Notes under the pieces: generated by a model
Seen by the model: only the letters and a program-made list of their open reading frames with translations
Databases searched by the model: none
What the model was told of the DNA's origin: nothing
Program-made: the position numbers and the translations under genes
From: Rhynochetos jubatus
Taxonomy: Eukaryota; Chordata; Aves; Eurypygiformes; Rhynochetidae
Length of the DNA stretch: 64,000 bases
NCBI GenBank assembly: GCA_027574665.1
Contig: CM050673.1
Coordinates: forward strand, 9,223,420-9,287,419
Direction of reading: 5' to 3'
Shown: positions 1-11,200 of the stretch, piece after piece
How positions within the stretch are numbered: position 1 is the stretch's first letter
How the letters are laid out: every line of letters begins with the position of its first letter

Positions 1-433
1 TCCACCCCCTGCTCTTGTGATTCTCCCGGATTTGGGCTGCATTTTGTCTAATATTTGTGCTGGAGCTTCTCGTGCTTTGAGGCCTGCCTTGCTCCAACCC
101 CTGCTCTTGAGATTCTCCCAGATGTGGGCTGCATTTTGGCTGCCTTTTGGGCTGGAGCTTCTCGTGGTTTGAGGCCTGGCTTTCTCCACCCCCTGGTCTT
201 GAAATTCTCCCAGAAGTGGGCTGGATTATGGCTGCCTTTTGGGCTGGAGCTTCTCGTGGTTTGAGGCCTGGCTTGCTCCACCCCCTGCTCTTGATATTCT
301 CAGGGAAGTGGGCTGCATTGTGGCTGCCTTTTGGGCTGGAGCTTCTCATGGTTTGAGGCCTGGCTTGCTCCACCCCCTGCTCTTGAGATTCTCCCGGATG
401 TGAGCTGCATTTTGGCTGCCTTTTGGGCTGGAG
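1..433. repeat. First copy of a 909-bp-spaced duplication
   Basis: Bases 1-433 match bases 910-1342 with no difference by eye, at an offset of 909 bp. That is ten monomers minus the 11-bp contraction that lies between the copies. Shared rare variants include TTTGTGCTGGAGC, GTGCTTTGAGG, CCCTGGTCTTGAAATTC, GGATTATGGCTG and CTCAGGGAAGTGG. The match ends at 434/1343, where GGAGG faces GGAGC. It may extend left of the window. Confidence 0.95.
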
Positions 434-700
434 GTTTTCGAGGTTTGAGGCCTGGCTTGCTCCACCCCCTGCTCTTGAGATTCTCCCGGATGTGGGCTGC
501 ATTTTGGCTGATTCTTGGGCTGGAGCTTCTCGTGGTTTGAGGCCTGGCTTGCTCCACCCCCTGCTCTTGATATTCTCCCGGATGTGGGCTGCATTTTGGC
601 TGAATTTTGGGCTGGAGCTTCTCGTGGTTTGAGGCCTGCCTTGCTCCACCCCCTGCTCTTGAGATTCTCCCGGATGTGGGCTGCATTTTGGCTGCCTTTT

Positions 701-781
701 GGGCTGGAGGTTTTCGAGGTTTCAGGCCTGGCTTGCTCCACCACCTGCTCTTGAGATTCTCCCGCATGTGGGCTGCATTTT
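701..781. repeat. Contracted 81-bp monomer (11-bp deletion)
   Basis: This unit reads GCATTTTGGGCTGG where others have GCATTTTGGCTGCC followed by TTTTGGGCTGG. Exactly one of the two adjacent 11-bp subrepeats (monomer bases 71-81 and 82-92) is missing. It is the only indel larger than 2 bp that I found among the 695 monomers. Replication slippage or misalignment between the two TTTTGG motifs explains it directly. Confidence 0.93.
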
Positions 782-909
782 GGGCTGGAGCTTCTCGTGG
801 TTTGAGGCCTGTCTTGATCCACCCCCTGCTCTTGAGATTCTCCCGGATGTGTGCCGCATTTTGGCTGATTTTTGGGCTGGAGCTTCTCGTGGTTTGAGGC
901 CTGGCTTGC

Positions 910-1342
910 TCCACCCCCTGCTCTTGTGATTCTCCCGGATTTGGGCTGCATTTTGTCTAATATTTGTGCTGGAGCTTCTCGTGCTTTGAGGCCTGCCTTG
1001 CTCCAACCCCTGCTCTTGAGATTCTCCCAGATGTGGGCTGCATTTTGGCTGCCTTTTGGGCTGGAGCTTCTCGTGGTTTGAGGCCTGGCTTTCTCCACCC
1101 CCTGGTCTTGAAATTCTCCCAGAAGTGGGCTGGATTATGGCTGCCTTTTGGGCTGGAGCTTCTCGTGGTTTGAGGCCTGGCTTGCTCCACCCCCTGCTCT
1201 TGATATTCTCAGGGAAGTGGGCTGCATTGTGGCTGCCTTTTGGGCTGGAGCTTCTCATGGTTTGAGGCCTGGCTTGCTCCACCCCCTGCTCTTGAGATTC
1301 TCCCGGATGTGAGCTGCATTTTGGCTGCCTTTTGGGCTGGAG
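910..1342. repeat. Second copy of the 909-bp-spaced duplication
   Basis: This is the partner of bases 1-433, with the same chain of rare variants in the same order. To the right it continues into a different series of monomers, so the breakpoint falls within one unit. That is what unequal crossing-over between homologous monomers would leave. Confidence 0.95.
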
Positions 1343-1983
1343 CTTCTCGTGGTTTGAGGCCTGGCTTGCTCCAACCCCTGCTCTTGGGATTCTCCCAGAT
1401 GTGGGCTGCATTTTGGCTGCCTTTTGGACTCGAGGTTTTCGAGGTTTGAGGCCTGGCTTGCTCCACCCCCTGCTCTAGATATTCTCCCGGATGTGGGCTG
1501 CGTTTTGTCTAATATTTGGGCTGGAGCTTCTCGTGCTTTGAGGCCTGGCTTGCTCCACCCCCTGCTCTTGATATTCTCCCGGATGTGGGCTGCATTTTGG
1601 CTGCATTTTGGGCTGGAGCTTCTCGTGATTTGAGGCCTGGCTTGCTCCACCCCCTGCTCTTGAGATTCTCCCAGATGTGGGCTGCATTTTGGCTGCCTTT
1701 TGGGCTGGAGGTTTTCGAGGTTTCAGGCCTGGCTTGCTCCACCCCCTGCTCTTGAGATTCTCCCGCATGTGGGCTGCATTTTGGCTGCATTTTGGGCTGG
1801 AGCTTCTCGTGATTTGAGGCCTGGCTTGCTCCACCCCCTGCTCTTGAGATTCTCCCGGATGTGGGCTGCATTTTGGCTGCCTTTTGGGCTGGAGCTTCTC
1901 GTGGTTTGAGGTCTGGCTTGCTCCAACCCCTGCTCTTGAGATTCTCCCGGATGTGGGCTGCATTTTGGCTGCCTTTTTGGGGT

Positions 1984-3916
1984 GGAACTTCTCATGGTTT
2001 AAGACCTGGATTGCTCTAACCACTGCTCTTGAGATTCTCCCGGATGTGGGCTGCATTTTGGCTGCCTTTTGGGCTGGAGCTTCTCGTGGTTTGAGGCCTG
2101 GCTTGCTCCACCCCCTGCTCTTGTGATTCTCCCGGATGTGGGCTGCATTTTGGCTGCCTTTTGGACTCGAGGTTTTCGAGGTTTGAGGCCTGGCTTGCTC
2201 CACCCCCTGCTCTAGATATTCTCCCGGATGTGGGCTGCATTTTGTCTAATATTTGGGCTGGAGCTTCTCGTGGTTTGAGGCCTGGCTTGCTCCACCCCCT
2301 GCTCTTGAGATTCTCCCGGATGTGGGCTGCATTTTGGCTGCCTTTTGGTGTGGAGGTTTTCGAGGTTTCAGGCCTGGCTTGCTCCACACCCTACTCTTGA
2401 GATTCTCCCGGATGTGGGTAGGATTTTGGCTGTATTTTTGGCTGGAGCTTCTCGTGGTTTGAGGCCTGGCTTGCTCCAACCCCTGCTCTTGAGATTCTCC
2501 CAGATGTGGGCTGCATTTTGGCTGCCTTTTGGGCTGGAGCTTCTCGTGGTTTGAGGCCTGGCTTGCTCCAGCCCCTGCTCTTGAGATTCTCCCAGATGTG
2601 TGCCGCATTTTGGCTGATTTTTGACCTGGAGCTTCTCGTGGTTTGAGGCCTGGCTTGCTCCACCCCCTGCTCTTGATATTCTCCCGGATGTGGGCTGGAT
2701 TTTGGCTGCCTTTTGGGCTGGAGCTTCTCGAGGTTTGAGGCCTGGCTTGCTCCACCCCCTGCTCTTGAGATTCTCCCAGATGTGGGCTGTATTTTGGCTG
2801 CCTTTTGGACTGGAGCTTCTCGAGGTTTGAGGCCTGGCTTGCTCCACCCCCTGCTCTTGAGATTCTCTCAGATGTGGGCTGCATTTTGGCTGCCTTTTGG
2901 GCTGGAGCTTCTCGAGGTTTGAGGCCTGCCTTGCTCCACCCCCTGCTCTTGAGATTCTCCCGGATATGGGCTGGATTTTGGCTGCCTTTTGGGCTGGAGC
3001 TTCTCGTGGTTTGAGGCCTGGCTTGCTCCACCCCCTGCTCTTGAGATTCTCCCGGATGTGGGCTGGATTTTGGCTGCTTTTGGGCTGGAGATTCTCGTGG
3101 TTTGAGGCCTGGCTTGCTCCACCCCCTGCTCTTGAGATTCTCCCGGATGTGCGCTGCATTTTGGCTGCCTTTTTGGGGTGGAACTTCTCGTGGTTTGAGG
3201 CCTGGCTTGCTCCACCCCCTGCTCTTGAGATTCTCCCGGATGTGGGCTGCATTTTGGCTGATTCTTGGGCTGGAGCTTCTCGTGGTTTGAGGCCTGTCTT
3301 GCTCCACCACCTGCTCTTGAGATTCTCCCGGATGTGGGCTGGATTTTGGCTGCCTTTTGGGCTGGAGCTTCTCGTGGTTTGAGGCCTGGCTTGCTCCACC
3401 CCCTGCTCTTGAGATTCTCCCGGATGTGGCCTACATTTTATCTGAATCTTGGGCTGGAGCTTCTCGTGGTTTGAGGTCTGGCTTGCTCCACCCCCTGCTC
3501 TTGAGATTCTCCCACATGTGGGCTGCATTTTGGCTGATTCTTGGGCTGGGACTTCTCGTGGTTTGAGGCCTGGCTTGCTCCACCCCCTGCTCTTGAGATT
3601 CTCCCGGATGTGGCCTGCATTTTGGCTGCATTTTGGGCTGGAGGTTTTCGAGATTTCAGGCCTGGCTTGCTCCACCCCCTGCTCTTGAGATTCTCCCGGA
3701 TGTGGGCTGCATTTTGGCTGCATTTTGGGCTGGAGCTTCTCGTGGTTTGAGGCCTGGCTTGCTCCACCCCCTGCTCTTGAGATTCTCCCGGATGTGGGCT
3801 GCATTTTGGCTGCCTTTTGGGCTCGAGCTTCTCATGGTTTGAGGCCTGGCTTGCTCCAACCCCTACTCTTGAGATTCTCCCGGATGTGGGCTGCATTTTG
3901 GCTGCCTTTTTGGGGT
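1984..3916. repeat. HOR copy H1, 1,933 bp (21 monomers +1)
   Basis: The unit beginning GGAACTTCTCATGG, followed by TTTAAGGCCTGG and CCAACCACTGC, occurs at 1,984, 3,917, 5,571 and 7,503. A second marker, GGAACTTCTCGTGG, occurs at 3,180, 5,113 and 6,767 with the same spacings (1,933 and 1,654). Two independent markers keeping the same intervals shows that blocks of about 20 monomers were amplified as units. The copies carry scattered single-base differences. Confidence 0.85.
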
Positions 3917-5570
3917 GGAACTTCTCATGGTTTAAGGCCTGGATTGCTCCAACCACTGCTCTTGAGATTCTCCCGGATGTGGGCTGCATTTTGGCTGCCT
4001 TTTGGGCTGGAGCTTCTCGTGGTTTGAGGCCTGGCTTGCTCCACCCCCTGCTCTTGTGATTCTCCCGGATGTGGGCTGCATTTTGGCTGCCTTTTGGACT
4101 CGAGGTTTTCGAGGTTTGAGGCCTGGCTTGCTCCACCCCCTGCTCTAGATATTCTCCCGGATGTGGGCTGCATTTTGGCTGCAATTTGGGCTGGAGCTTC
4201 TCGAGGTTTGAGGCCTGGCTTGCTCCACCCCCTGCTCTTGATATTCTCCCGGATGTGGGCTGCATTTTGGCTGCATTTTGGGCTGGAGCTTCTCGTGGTT
4301 TGAGGCCTGGCTTGCTCCACCCCCTGCTCTTGAGATTCTCCCGGATGTGGGCTGCATTTTGGCTGCCTTTTGGGCTGGAGGTTTTCGAGGTTTCAGGCCT
4401 GGGTTGCTCCACACACTGCTCTTGAGATTCTCCCGCATGTGGGCTGGATTTTGGCTGCCTTTTGGGCTGGAGGTTTTCGAGGTTTCAGGCCTGGCTTGCT
4501 CCACCCCCTGCTCTTGAGATTCTCCCGGATGTGGGTAGGATTTTGGCTGGATGTTTGGCTGGAGCTTCTCGTGGTTTGAGGCCTGGCTTGCTCCAACCCC
4601 TGCTCTTGAGATTCTCCCAGATGTGGGCTGCATTTTGGCTGCCTTTTGGGCTGGAGCTTCTCGTGGTTTGAGGCCTGGCTTGCTCCAACCCCTGCTCTTG
4701 AGATTCTCCCAGATGTGGGCTGCATTTTGGCTGCCTTTTGGGCTGGAGCTTCTCGTGGTTTGAGGCCTGGCTTGCTCCACCCCCTGCTCTTGAGATTCTC
4801 CCAGATGTGTGCCGCATTTTGGCTGATTTTTGGGCTGGAGCTTCTCGTGGTTTGAGGCCTGGCTTGCTCCACCCCCTGCTCTTGATATTCTCCCAGATGT
4901 GGGCTGGATTTTGGCTGCCTATTGGGCTGGAGCTTCTCGAGGTTTGAGGCCTGGCTTGCTCCACCCCCTGCTCTTGAGATTCTCCCGGATGTGGGCTGGA
5001 TTTTGGCTGCTTTTGGGCTGGAGCTTCTCGTGGTTTGAGGCCTGGCTTGCTCCACCCCCTGCTCTTGAGATTCTCCCGGATGTGCGCTGCATTTTGGCTC
5101 CCTTTTTGGGGTGGAACTTCTCGTGGTTTGAGGCCTGGCTTGCTCCACCCCCTGCTCTTGAGATTCTCCCGGATGTGGGCTGCATTTTGGCTGATTCTTG
5201 GGCTGGAGCTTCTCGTGGTTTGAGGCCTGTCTTGCTCCACCACCTGCTCTTGAGATTCTCCCGGAGGTGGGCTGGATTTTGGCTGCATTTTGGGCTGGAG
5301 CTTCTCGTAGTTTGAGGCCTGGCTTGCTCCAGCCCCTGCTCTTGAGATTCTCCCGGATGTGGGCTGCATTTGGCTGCCTTTTGGGCTGGAGCTTCTCGTG
5401 GTTTGAGGCCTGGCTTGCTCCACCCCCTGCTCTTGATATTCTCCCGGATGTGGGCTGCATTTTGGCTGCCTTTTGGGCTGGAGCTTCTCGTGGTTTGAGG
5501 CCTGGCTTGCTCCACCCCCTGCTTTTGAGATTCTCCTGGATGTGGGCTGCATTTTGGCTGATTTTGGGGT
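3917..5570. repeat. HOR copy H2, 1,654 bp (18 monomers -2)
   Basis: This is the second copy of the sub-domain 1 higher-order repeat. It is shorter than H1 by 279 bp, equivalent to three monomers plus small indels, so whole units were lost or gained. It keeps the CTCTAGATATT unit near 4,144 and the GGAACTTCTCGTGG unit at 5,113. Single-base losses near 5,370 (GCATTTGGCTG) and 5,561 (GATTTTGGGGTGG) help identify it. Confidence 0.8.
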
Positions 5571-7502
5571 GGAACTTCTCATGGTTTAAGGCCTGGATTG
5601 CTCCAACCACTGCTCTTGAGATTCTCCCGGATGTGGCCTGCATTTTGGCTGTCTTTTGGGCTGGAGCTTCTCGTGGTTTGAGGCCTGGCTTGCTCCACCC
5701 CCTGCTCTTGAGATTCTCCCGGATGTGGGCTGCATTTTGGCTGCCTTTTGGACTCGAGGTTTTCGAGGTTTGAGGCCTGGCTTGCTCCACCCCCTGCTCT
5801 AGATATTCTCCCGGATGTGGGCTGCATTTTGTCTAATATTTGGGCTGGAGCTTCTCGTGGTTTGAGGCCTGGCTTGCTCCACCCCCTGCTCTTGAGATTC
5901 TCCCGCATGTGGGCTGCATTTTGGCTGCCTTTTGGGCTGGAGGTTTTCGAGGTTTCAGGCCTGGCTTGCTCCACCCCCTGCTCTTGAGATTCTCCCGCAT
6001 GTGAGCTGCATTTTGGCTGCCTTTTGGACTCGAGGTTTTCGAGGTTTGAGGCCTGGCTTGCTCCACCCCCTGCTCTAGATATTCTCCCGGATGTGGGCTG
6101 CATTTTGTCTAATATTTGGGCTGGAGCTTCTCGTGGTTTGAGGCCTGGCTTGCTCCACCCCCTGCTCTTGAGATTCTCCCAGATGTGGGCTGCATTTTGG
6201 CTGCCTTTTGGGCTGGAGCTTCTCGTGGTTTGAGGCCTGGCTTGCTCCACCCCCTGCTCTTGATATTCTCCCAGATGTGGGCTGGATTTTGGCTGCCTAT
6301 TGGGCTGGAGCTTCTCGAGGTTTGAGGCCTGGCTTGCTCCACCCCCTGCTCTTGAGATTCTCCCAGATGTGGGCTGCATTTTGGCTGCCTTTTGGGCTGG
6401 AGCTTCTCGAGGTTTGAGGCCTGGCTTGCTCCACGCCCTGCTCTTGAGATTCTCCCGGATGTGGGCTGCATTTTGGCTGCCTTTTGGGCTGGAGCTTCTC
6501 GTGGTTTGAGGCCTGGCTTGCTCCACCCCCTGCTCTTGAGATTCTCCCAGATGTGGGCTGCATTTTGGCTGCCTTTTGGGCTGGAGCTTCTCGTGGTTTG
6601 AGGCCTGGCTTGCTCCACCCCCTGCTCTTGAGATTCTCCCGGATGTGGGCTGCATTTTGGCTGCTTTTGGGCTGGAGCTTCTCGTGGTTTGAGGCCTGGC
6701 TTGCTCCACCCCCTGCTCTTGAGATTCTCCCGGATGTGCGCTGCATTTTGGCTGCATTTTTGGGGTGGAACTTCTCGTGGTTTGAGGCCTGGCTTGCTCC
6801 ACCCCCTGCTCTTGAGATTCTCCCGGATGTGGGCTGCATTTTGGCTGATTCTTGGGCTGGAGCTTCTCGTGGTTTGAGGCCTGTCTTGCTCCACCACCTG
6901 CTCTTGAGATTCTCCCGCATGTGGGCTGCATTTTGGCTGCCTTTTGGGCTGGAGCTTCTCGTAGTTTGAGGCCTGGCTTGCTCCAGCCCCTGCTCTTGAG
7001 ATTCTCCCGGATGTGGGCTGCATTTGGCTGCCTTTTGGACTCGAGGTTTTCGAGGTTTGAGGCCTGGCTTGCTCCACCCCCTGCTCTAGATATTCTCCCG
7101 GATGTGGGCTGCATTTTGTCTAATATTTGGGCTGGAGCTTCTCGTGGTTTGAGGCCTGGCTTGCTCCACCCCCTGCTCTTGAGATTCTCCCGGATGTGGG
7201 CTGCATTTTGGCTGCCTTTTGGGCTGGAGGTTTTCGAGGTTTCAGGCCTGGCTTGCTCCACCCCCTGCTCTTGATATTCTCCCGCATGTGGGCTGCATTT
7301 TGGCGTCCTTTTGGGCTGGAGGTTCTCGTGGTTTGAGGCCTGGTTTGCTCCAACCCCTGCTCTTGAGATTCTCCCGGATGTGGGCTGCATTTTGGCTGAA
7401 TTTTGGGCGGGAGCTTCTCGTGGTTTGAGGCCTGGCTTGCTCCACCCCCTGCTCTTGAGATTCTCCCGGATGTGGGCTGCATTTTGGCTGCCTTTTTGGG
7501 GT
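5571..7502. repeat. HOR copy H3, 1,932 bp (21 monomers)
   Basis: This third copy is bounded by the GGAACTTCTCATGG marker. The GGACTCGAGG / CTCTAGATATT monomer occurs three times in it (about 5,750, 6,026 and 7,035), against once in H1 and H2, so monomers were also duplicated locally. GGAACTTCTCGTGG is at 6,767. Confidence 0.8.
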
Positions 7503-8260
7503 GGAACTTCTCATGGTTTAAGGCCTGGATTGCTCCAACCACTGCTCTTGAGATTCTCCCGGATGTGGGCTGCATTTTGGCTGCCTTTTGGGCTGGAGCT
7601 TCTCGTGGTTTGAGGCCTGGCTTGCTCCACCCCCTGCTCTTGTGATTCTCCCGGATGTGGGCTGCATTTTGGCTGCCTTTTGGACTCGAGGTTTTCGAGG
7701 TTTGAGGCCTGGCTTGCTCCACCCCCTGCTCTAGATATTCTCCCCGATGTGGGCTGCATTTTGTCTAATATTTGGGCTGGAGCTTCTCGTGGTTTGAGGC
7801 CTGGCTTGCTCCACCCCCTGCTCTTGATATTCTCCCGGATGTGGGCTGCATTTTGGCTGCATTTTGGGCTGGAGCTTCTCGTGGTTTGAGGCCTGGCTTG
7901 CTCCACCCCCTGCTCTTGAGATTCTCCCGGATGTGGGCTGCATTTTGGCTGCCTTTTGGGCTGGAGCTTCTCGTGGTTTGAGGCCTGGCTTGCTCCACCC
8001 CCTGCTCTTGAGATTCTCCCGGATGTGGGCTGCATTTTGGCTGCCTTTTGGGCTGGAGGTTTTCGAGGTTTCAGGCCTGGCTTGCTCCACCCCCTGCTCT
8101 TGAGATTCTCCCGCATGTGGGCTGGATTTTGGCTGCCTTTTGGGCTGGAGGTTTTCGAGGTTTGAGGCCTGGCTTGCTCCACCCCCTGCTCTTGAGAATC
8201 TCCCGGATGTGGGTAGGATTTTGGCTGGATGTTTGGCTGGAGCTTCTCGTGGTTTGAGGC
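7503..8260. repeat. Partial HOR copy H4
   Basis: After the fourth GGAACTTCTCATGG marker the order follows H3 and then H2. The CTCTAGATATT unit lies near 7,731. The GATGTTTGGCTGG unit near 8,229 matches the one near 4,551 at an offset of 3,678. Beyond about 8,260 the order no longer follows the HOR. Confidence 0.7.
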
Positions 8261-11200
8261 CTGGCTTGCTCCAGCCCCTGCTCTTGAAATTCTCCCAGAG
8301 GTGGGCTGGATTATGGCTGCCTTTTGGGCTGGAGCTTCTCGTGGTTTGAGGCCTGGCTTGCTCCACCCCCTGCTCTTGAGATTCTCCCGGATGTGGGCTG
8401 CATTTTGGCTGATTCTTGGGCTGGAACTTCTCGTGGTTTGAGGCCTGGCTTGCTCCACCCCCTGCTCTTGATATTGTCCCGGATGTGGGCTGGATTTTGT
8501 CTGCATTTTGGGTTGGAGCTTCTCGTGGTTTGAGGCCTGGCTTGCTCCACCCCCTGCTCTTGAGATTCTCCCGTATATGGGCTGCATTTTGGCTGCCTTT
8601 TGGGCTGGAGCTTCTCGAGGTTTGAGGCCTGGCTTGGTCCACCCCCTGGTCTTGAGATTCTCCCGGATGTGGGCTGCATTTTGGCTGCATTTCGGACTGG
8701 AGCTTCTCGTGGTTTGAGGCCTGGCTTGCTCCACCCCCTGCTCTTGAGATTCTCCCGGAGGTGGGCTGCATTTTGGCTGCATTTTAGGCTGGAGCTTTTC
8801 GTGGTTTGAGGCCTGCCTTGCTCCACCCCCTGCTCTTGAGATTCTCCTGGATGTGGGCTGCATTTTGGCTGCCTTTTGGGCTGGAGCTTCTCGAGGTTTG
8901 AGGCCTGCCTTGCTCCACCCCATGCTCTTGAGATTCTCCCGGATGTGGGCTGGATTTTGTCTGCATTTTGGGCTGGAGATTCTCGTGGTTTGAGGCCTGG
9001 CTTGCTCCACCCCCTGCTCTTGAGATTCTCCCGGATGTGGGTTGCATTTTGGCTGCATTTTGGGCTGGAGCTTCTCGTGGTTTGAGGCCTGGCTTGCTCC
9101 ACCCCCTGCTCTTGAGATTCTCCTGGATGTGGGCTGCATTTTGGCTGCCTTTTGGGCTGGAGCTTCTCGAGGTTTGAGGCCTGGCTTGCTCCACCCCCTG
9201 CTCTTGAGATTCTCCCGGATGTGGGCTGCATTTTGTCTGCCTTTTGGGATGGAGCTTCTCATGGTTTGAGGCCTGGCTTGCTCCAACCTCTGCTCTTGAT
9301 ATTCTCAGGCAGGTTGGCTGCATTTTGGCTGCCTTTTGGGATGGAGCTTCTCATGGTTTGAGGCCTTGCTTGCTCCACCCCCTGCTCTTGAGATTCTCCC
9401 GGATGTGGGCTGCATTTTGGCTGCCTTTTGGGCTGGAGCTTCTCGTGGTCTGAGTCCTGGCTTGCTCCACCCCCTGCTCTTGAGATTCTCCCGGATGTGG
9501 GTTGCATTTTGGCTGCATTTTGGGCTGAAGCTTCTCGTGGTTTGAGGCCTGGCTTTCTCCACCCCCTGCTCTTGAGATTCTCCCGTATATGGGCTGCATT
9601 TTGGCTGCCTTTTGGGCTGGAGCTTCTAGAGGTTTGAGGCCTGGCTTGGTCCACCCCCTGCTCTTGAGATTCTCCCGGATGTGGGCTGCATTTTGGCTGC
9701 CTTTTGGGCTGGAGCTTCTCGTGGTCTGAGACCTGGCTTGCTCCACCCCCTGCTCTTGAGATTCTCCCGGATGTGGGCTGCATTTTGACTGCCTTTTAGG
9801 GCTGGAGCTTCTCATGGTTTGAGGCCTGGCTTGCTCCACCACCTGCTCTTGATATTCTCAGGGAGGTGGGCTGCATTTTGGCTGCCTTTTCGGCTGGAGC
9901 TTCTCGAGGTTTGAGGCCTGGCTTGCTCCACCCCCTGCTCTTGATATTCTCCCAGAGGTGGGCTGCATTTTGGCTGCCTGTTGGGCTGGAGATTCTTGTG
10001 GTTTGAGGCCTGGCTTGCTCCACCCCCTGCTCTTGATATTCTCCCGGATGTGGGCTGTATTTTGGCTGCCTTTTGGGATGGAGCTTCTCGAGGTTTGAGG
10101 CCTGGCTTGCTCCACCCTCTGCTCTTGATATTCTCCCGGATGTGGGCTGTATTTTGGCTGCCTTTTGGGCTGGAGCTTCTCGTGGTTTGAGGCCTGGCTT
10201 GCTCCACCCCCTGCTCTTGAGATTCTCCCCGATGTGGGCTGCATTTTGGCTGCCTTTTGGGCTGGAGCTTCTCGTGGTTTGAGGCCTGGATTTCTCCACC
10301 CCCTGCTCTTGAGATTCTCCCGCATATGGGCTGCATTTTGGCTGCCTTGTGGGATGGAGCTTCTCGAGGTTTGAGGCCTGGCTTGCTCCACCCTCTGCTC
10401 TTGATATTCTCCCGGATGTGGGCTGTATTTTGGCTGCCTTTTGGGCTGGAGCTTCTCGTGGTTTGAGGCCTGGCTTGCTCCAACCCCTCCTCTTGAGATT
10501 CTCCCAGATGTGGGCTGCATTTTGGCTGCCTTTAGGGCTGGAGCTTCTCATGGTTTGAGGCCTGGCTTGCTCCACACCCTGCTCTTGACATTCTCAGGGA
10601 GGTTGGCTGCATTTTGGCTGCATTTTGGGCTGGAGCTTCTCGAGGTGTGAGGCCTGGCTTGCTCCACCCCCTGCTCTTGATATTCTCAGGGAGGTGGGCT
10701 GCATTTTGGCTGCCTTTTGGGCTGGAGCTTGTCGTGGTTTGAGGCCTGCCTTGCTCCACCCCCTGCTCTTGAGATTCTCCCGGATGTGGGCTGCATTTTG
10801 GCTGCATTTTGGGCTGGAGCTTCTCGAGGTTTGAGGCCTGGCTTGCTCCACCCCCTGCTCTTGAGATTCTCCCGCATGTGGGCTGGATTTTGTCTGCATT
10901 TTCGGCTGGAGCTTCTCGTGGTTTGAGGCCTGGCTTGCTCCACCCCCTGCTCTTGAGATTCTCCCGGATGTGGGTTGCATTTTGGCTGCATTTTGGGCTG
11001 GAGCTTCTCGTGGTTTGAGGCCTGGCTTGCTCCACTCCCTGCTCTTGAGATTCTCCCGGATGTGGGCTGCATTTTGGCTGCCTTTTGGGCTGGAGCTTCT
11101 CGTGGTTTGAGGCCTGGCTTGCTCCACCCCCTGCTCTTGAGATTCTCCCCGATGTGGGCTGCATTTTGGCTGCCTTTTGGGCTGGAGCTTCTCGTGGTCT

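Larger units (their letters stand above)
1..8260. repeat. Satellite sub-domain 1 (TTTTCGAGG / GTCTAATATTTG variants)
   Basis: This end of the window is marked by monomers that carry GGTTTTCGAGG in place of GCTTCTCGTGG, often followed by TTTCAGG. Other markers are a GTCTAATATTTG replacement of the second 11-bp subrepeat, GGACTCGAGG, CTCTAGATATT, GATTCTTGGG and TTTTTGGGGTGGAAC. Most of these are absent or rare elsewhere, although CTCTAGATATT returns near 32.1, 33.9 and 35.9 kb and GTTTTCGAGG near 61.3 and 62.6 kb. The variants recur in a fixed order, which shows a higher-order arrangement. The right boundary is gradual. Confidence 0.8.

Noticed and set aside
64-85. CTCF-like core in GCAGGGGGTGG (minus strand of the CCACCCCCTGC segment).
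   Set aside because: Only the CAGGGGG part agrees. The flanking CCACC and GCGC positions of the known CTCF motif are not matched.
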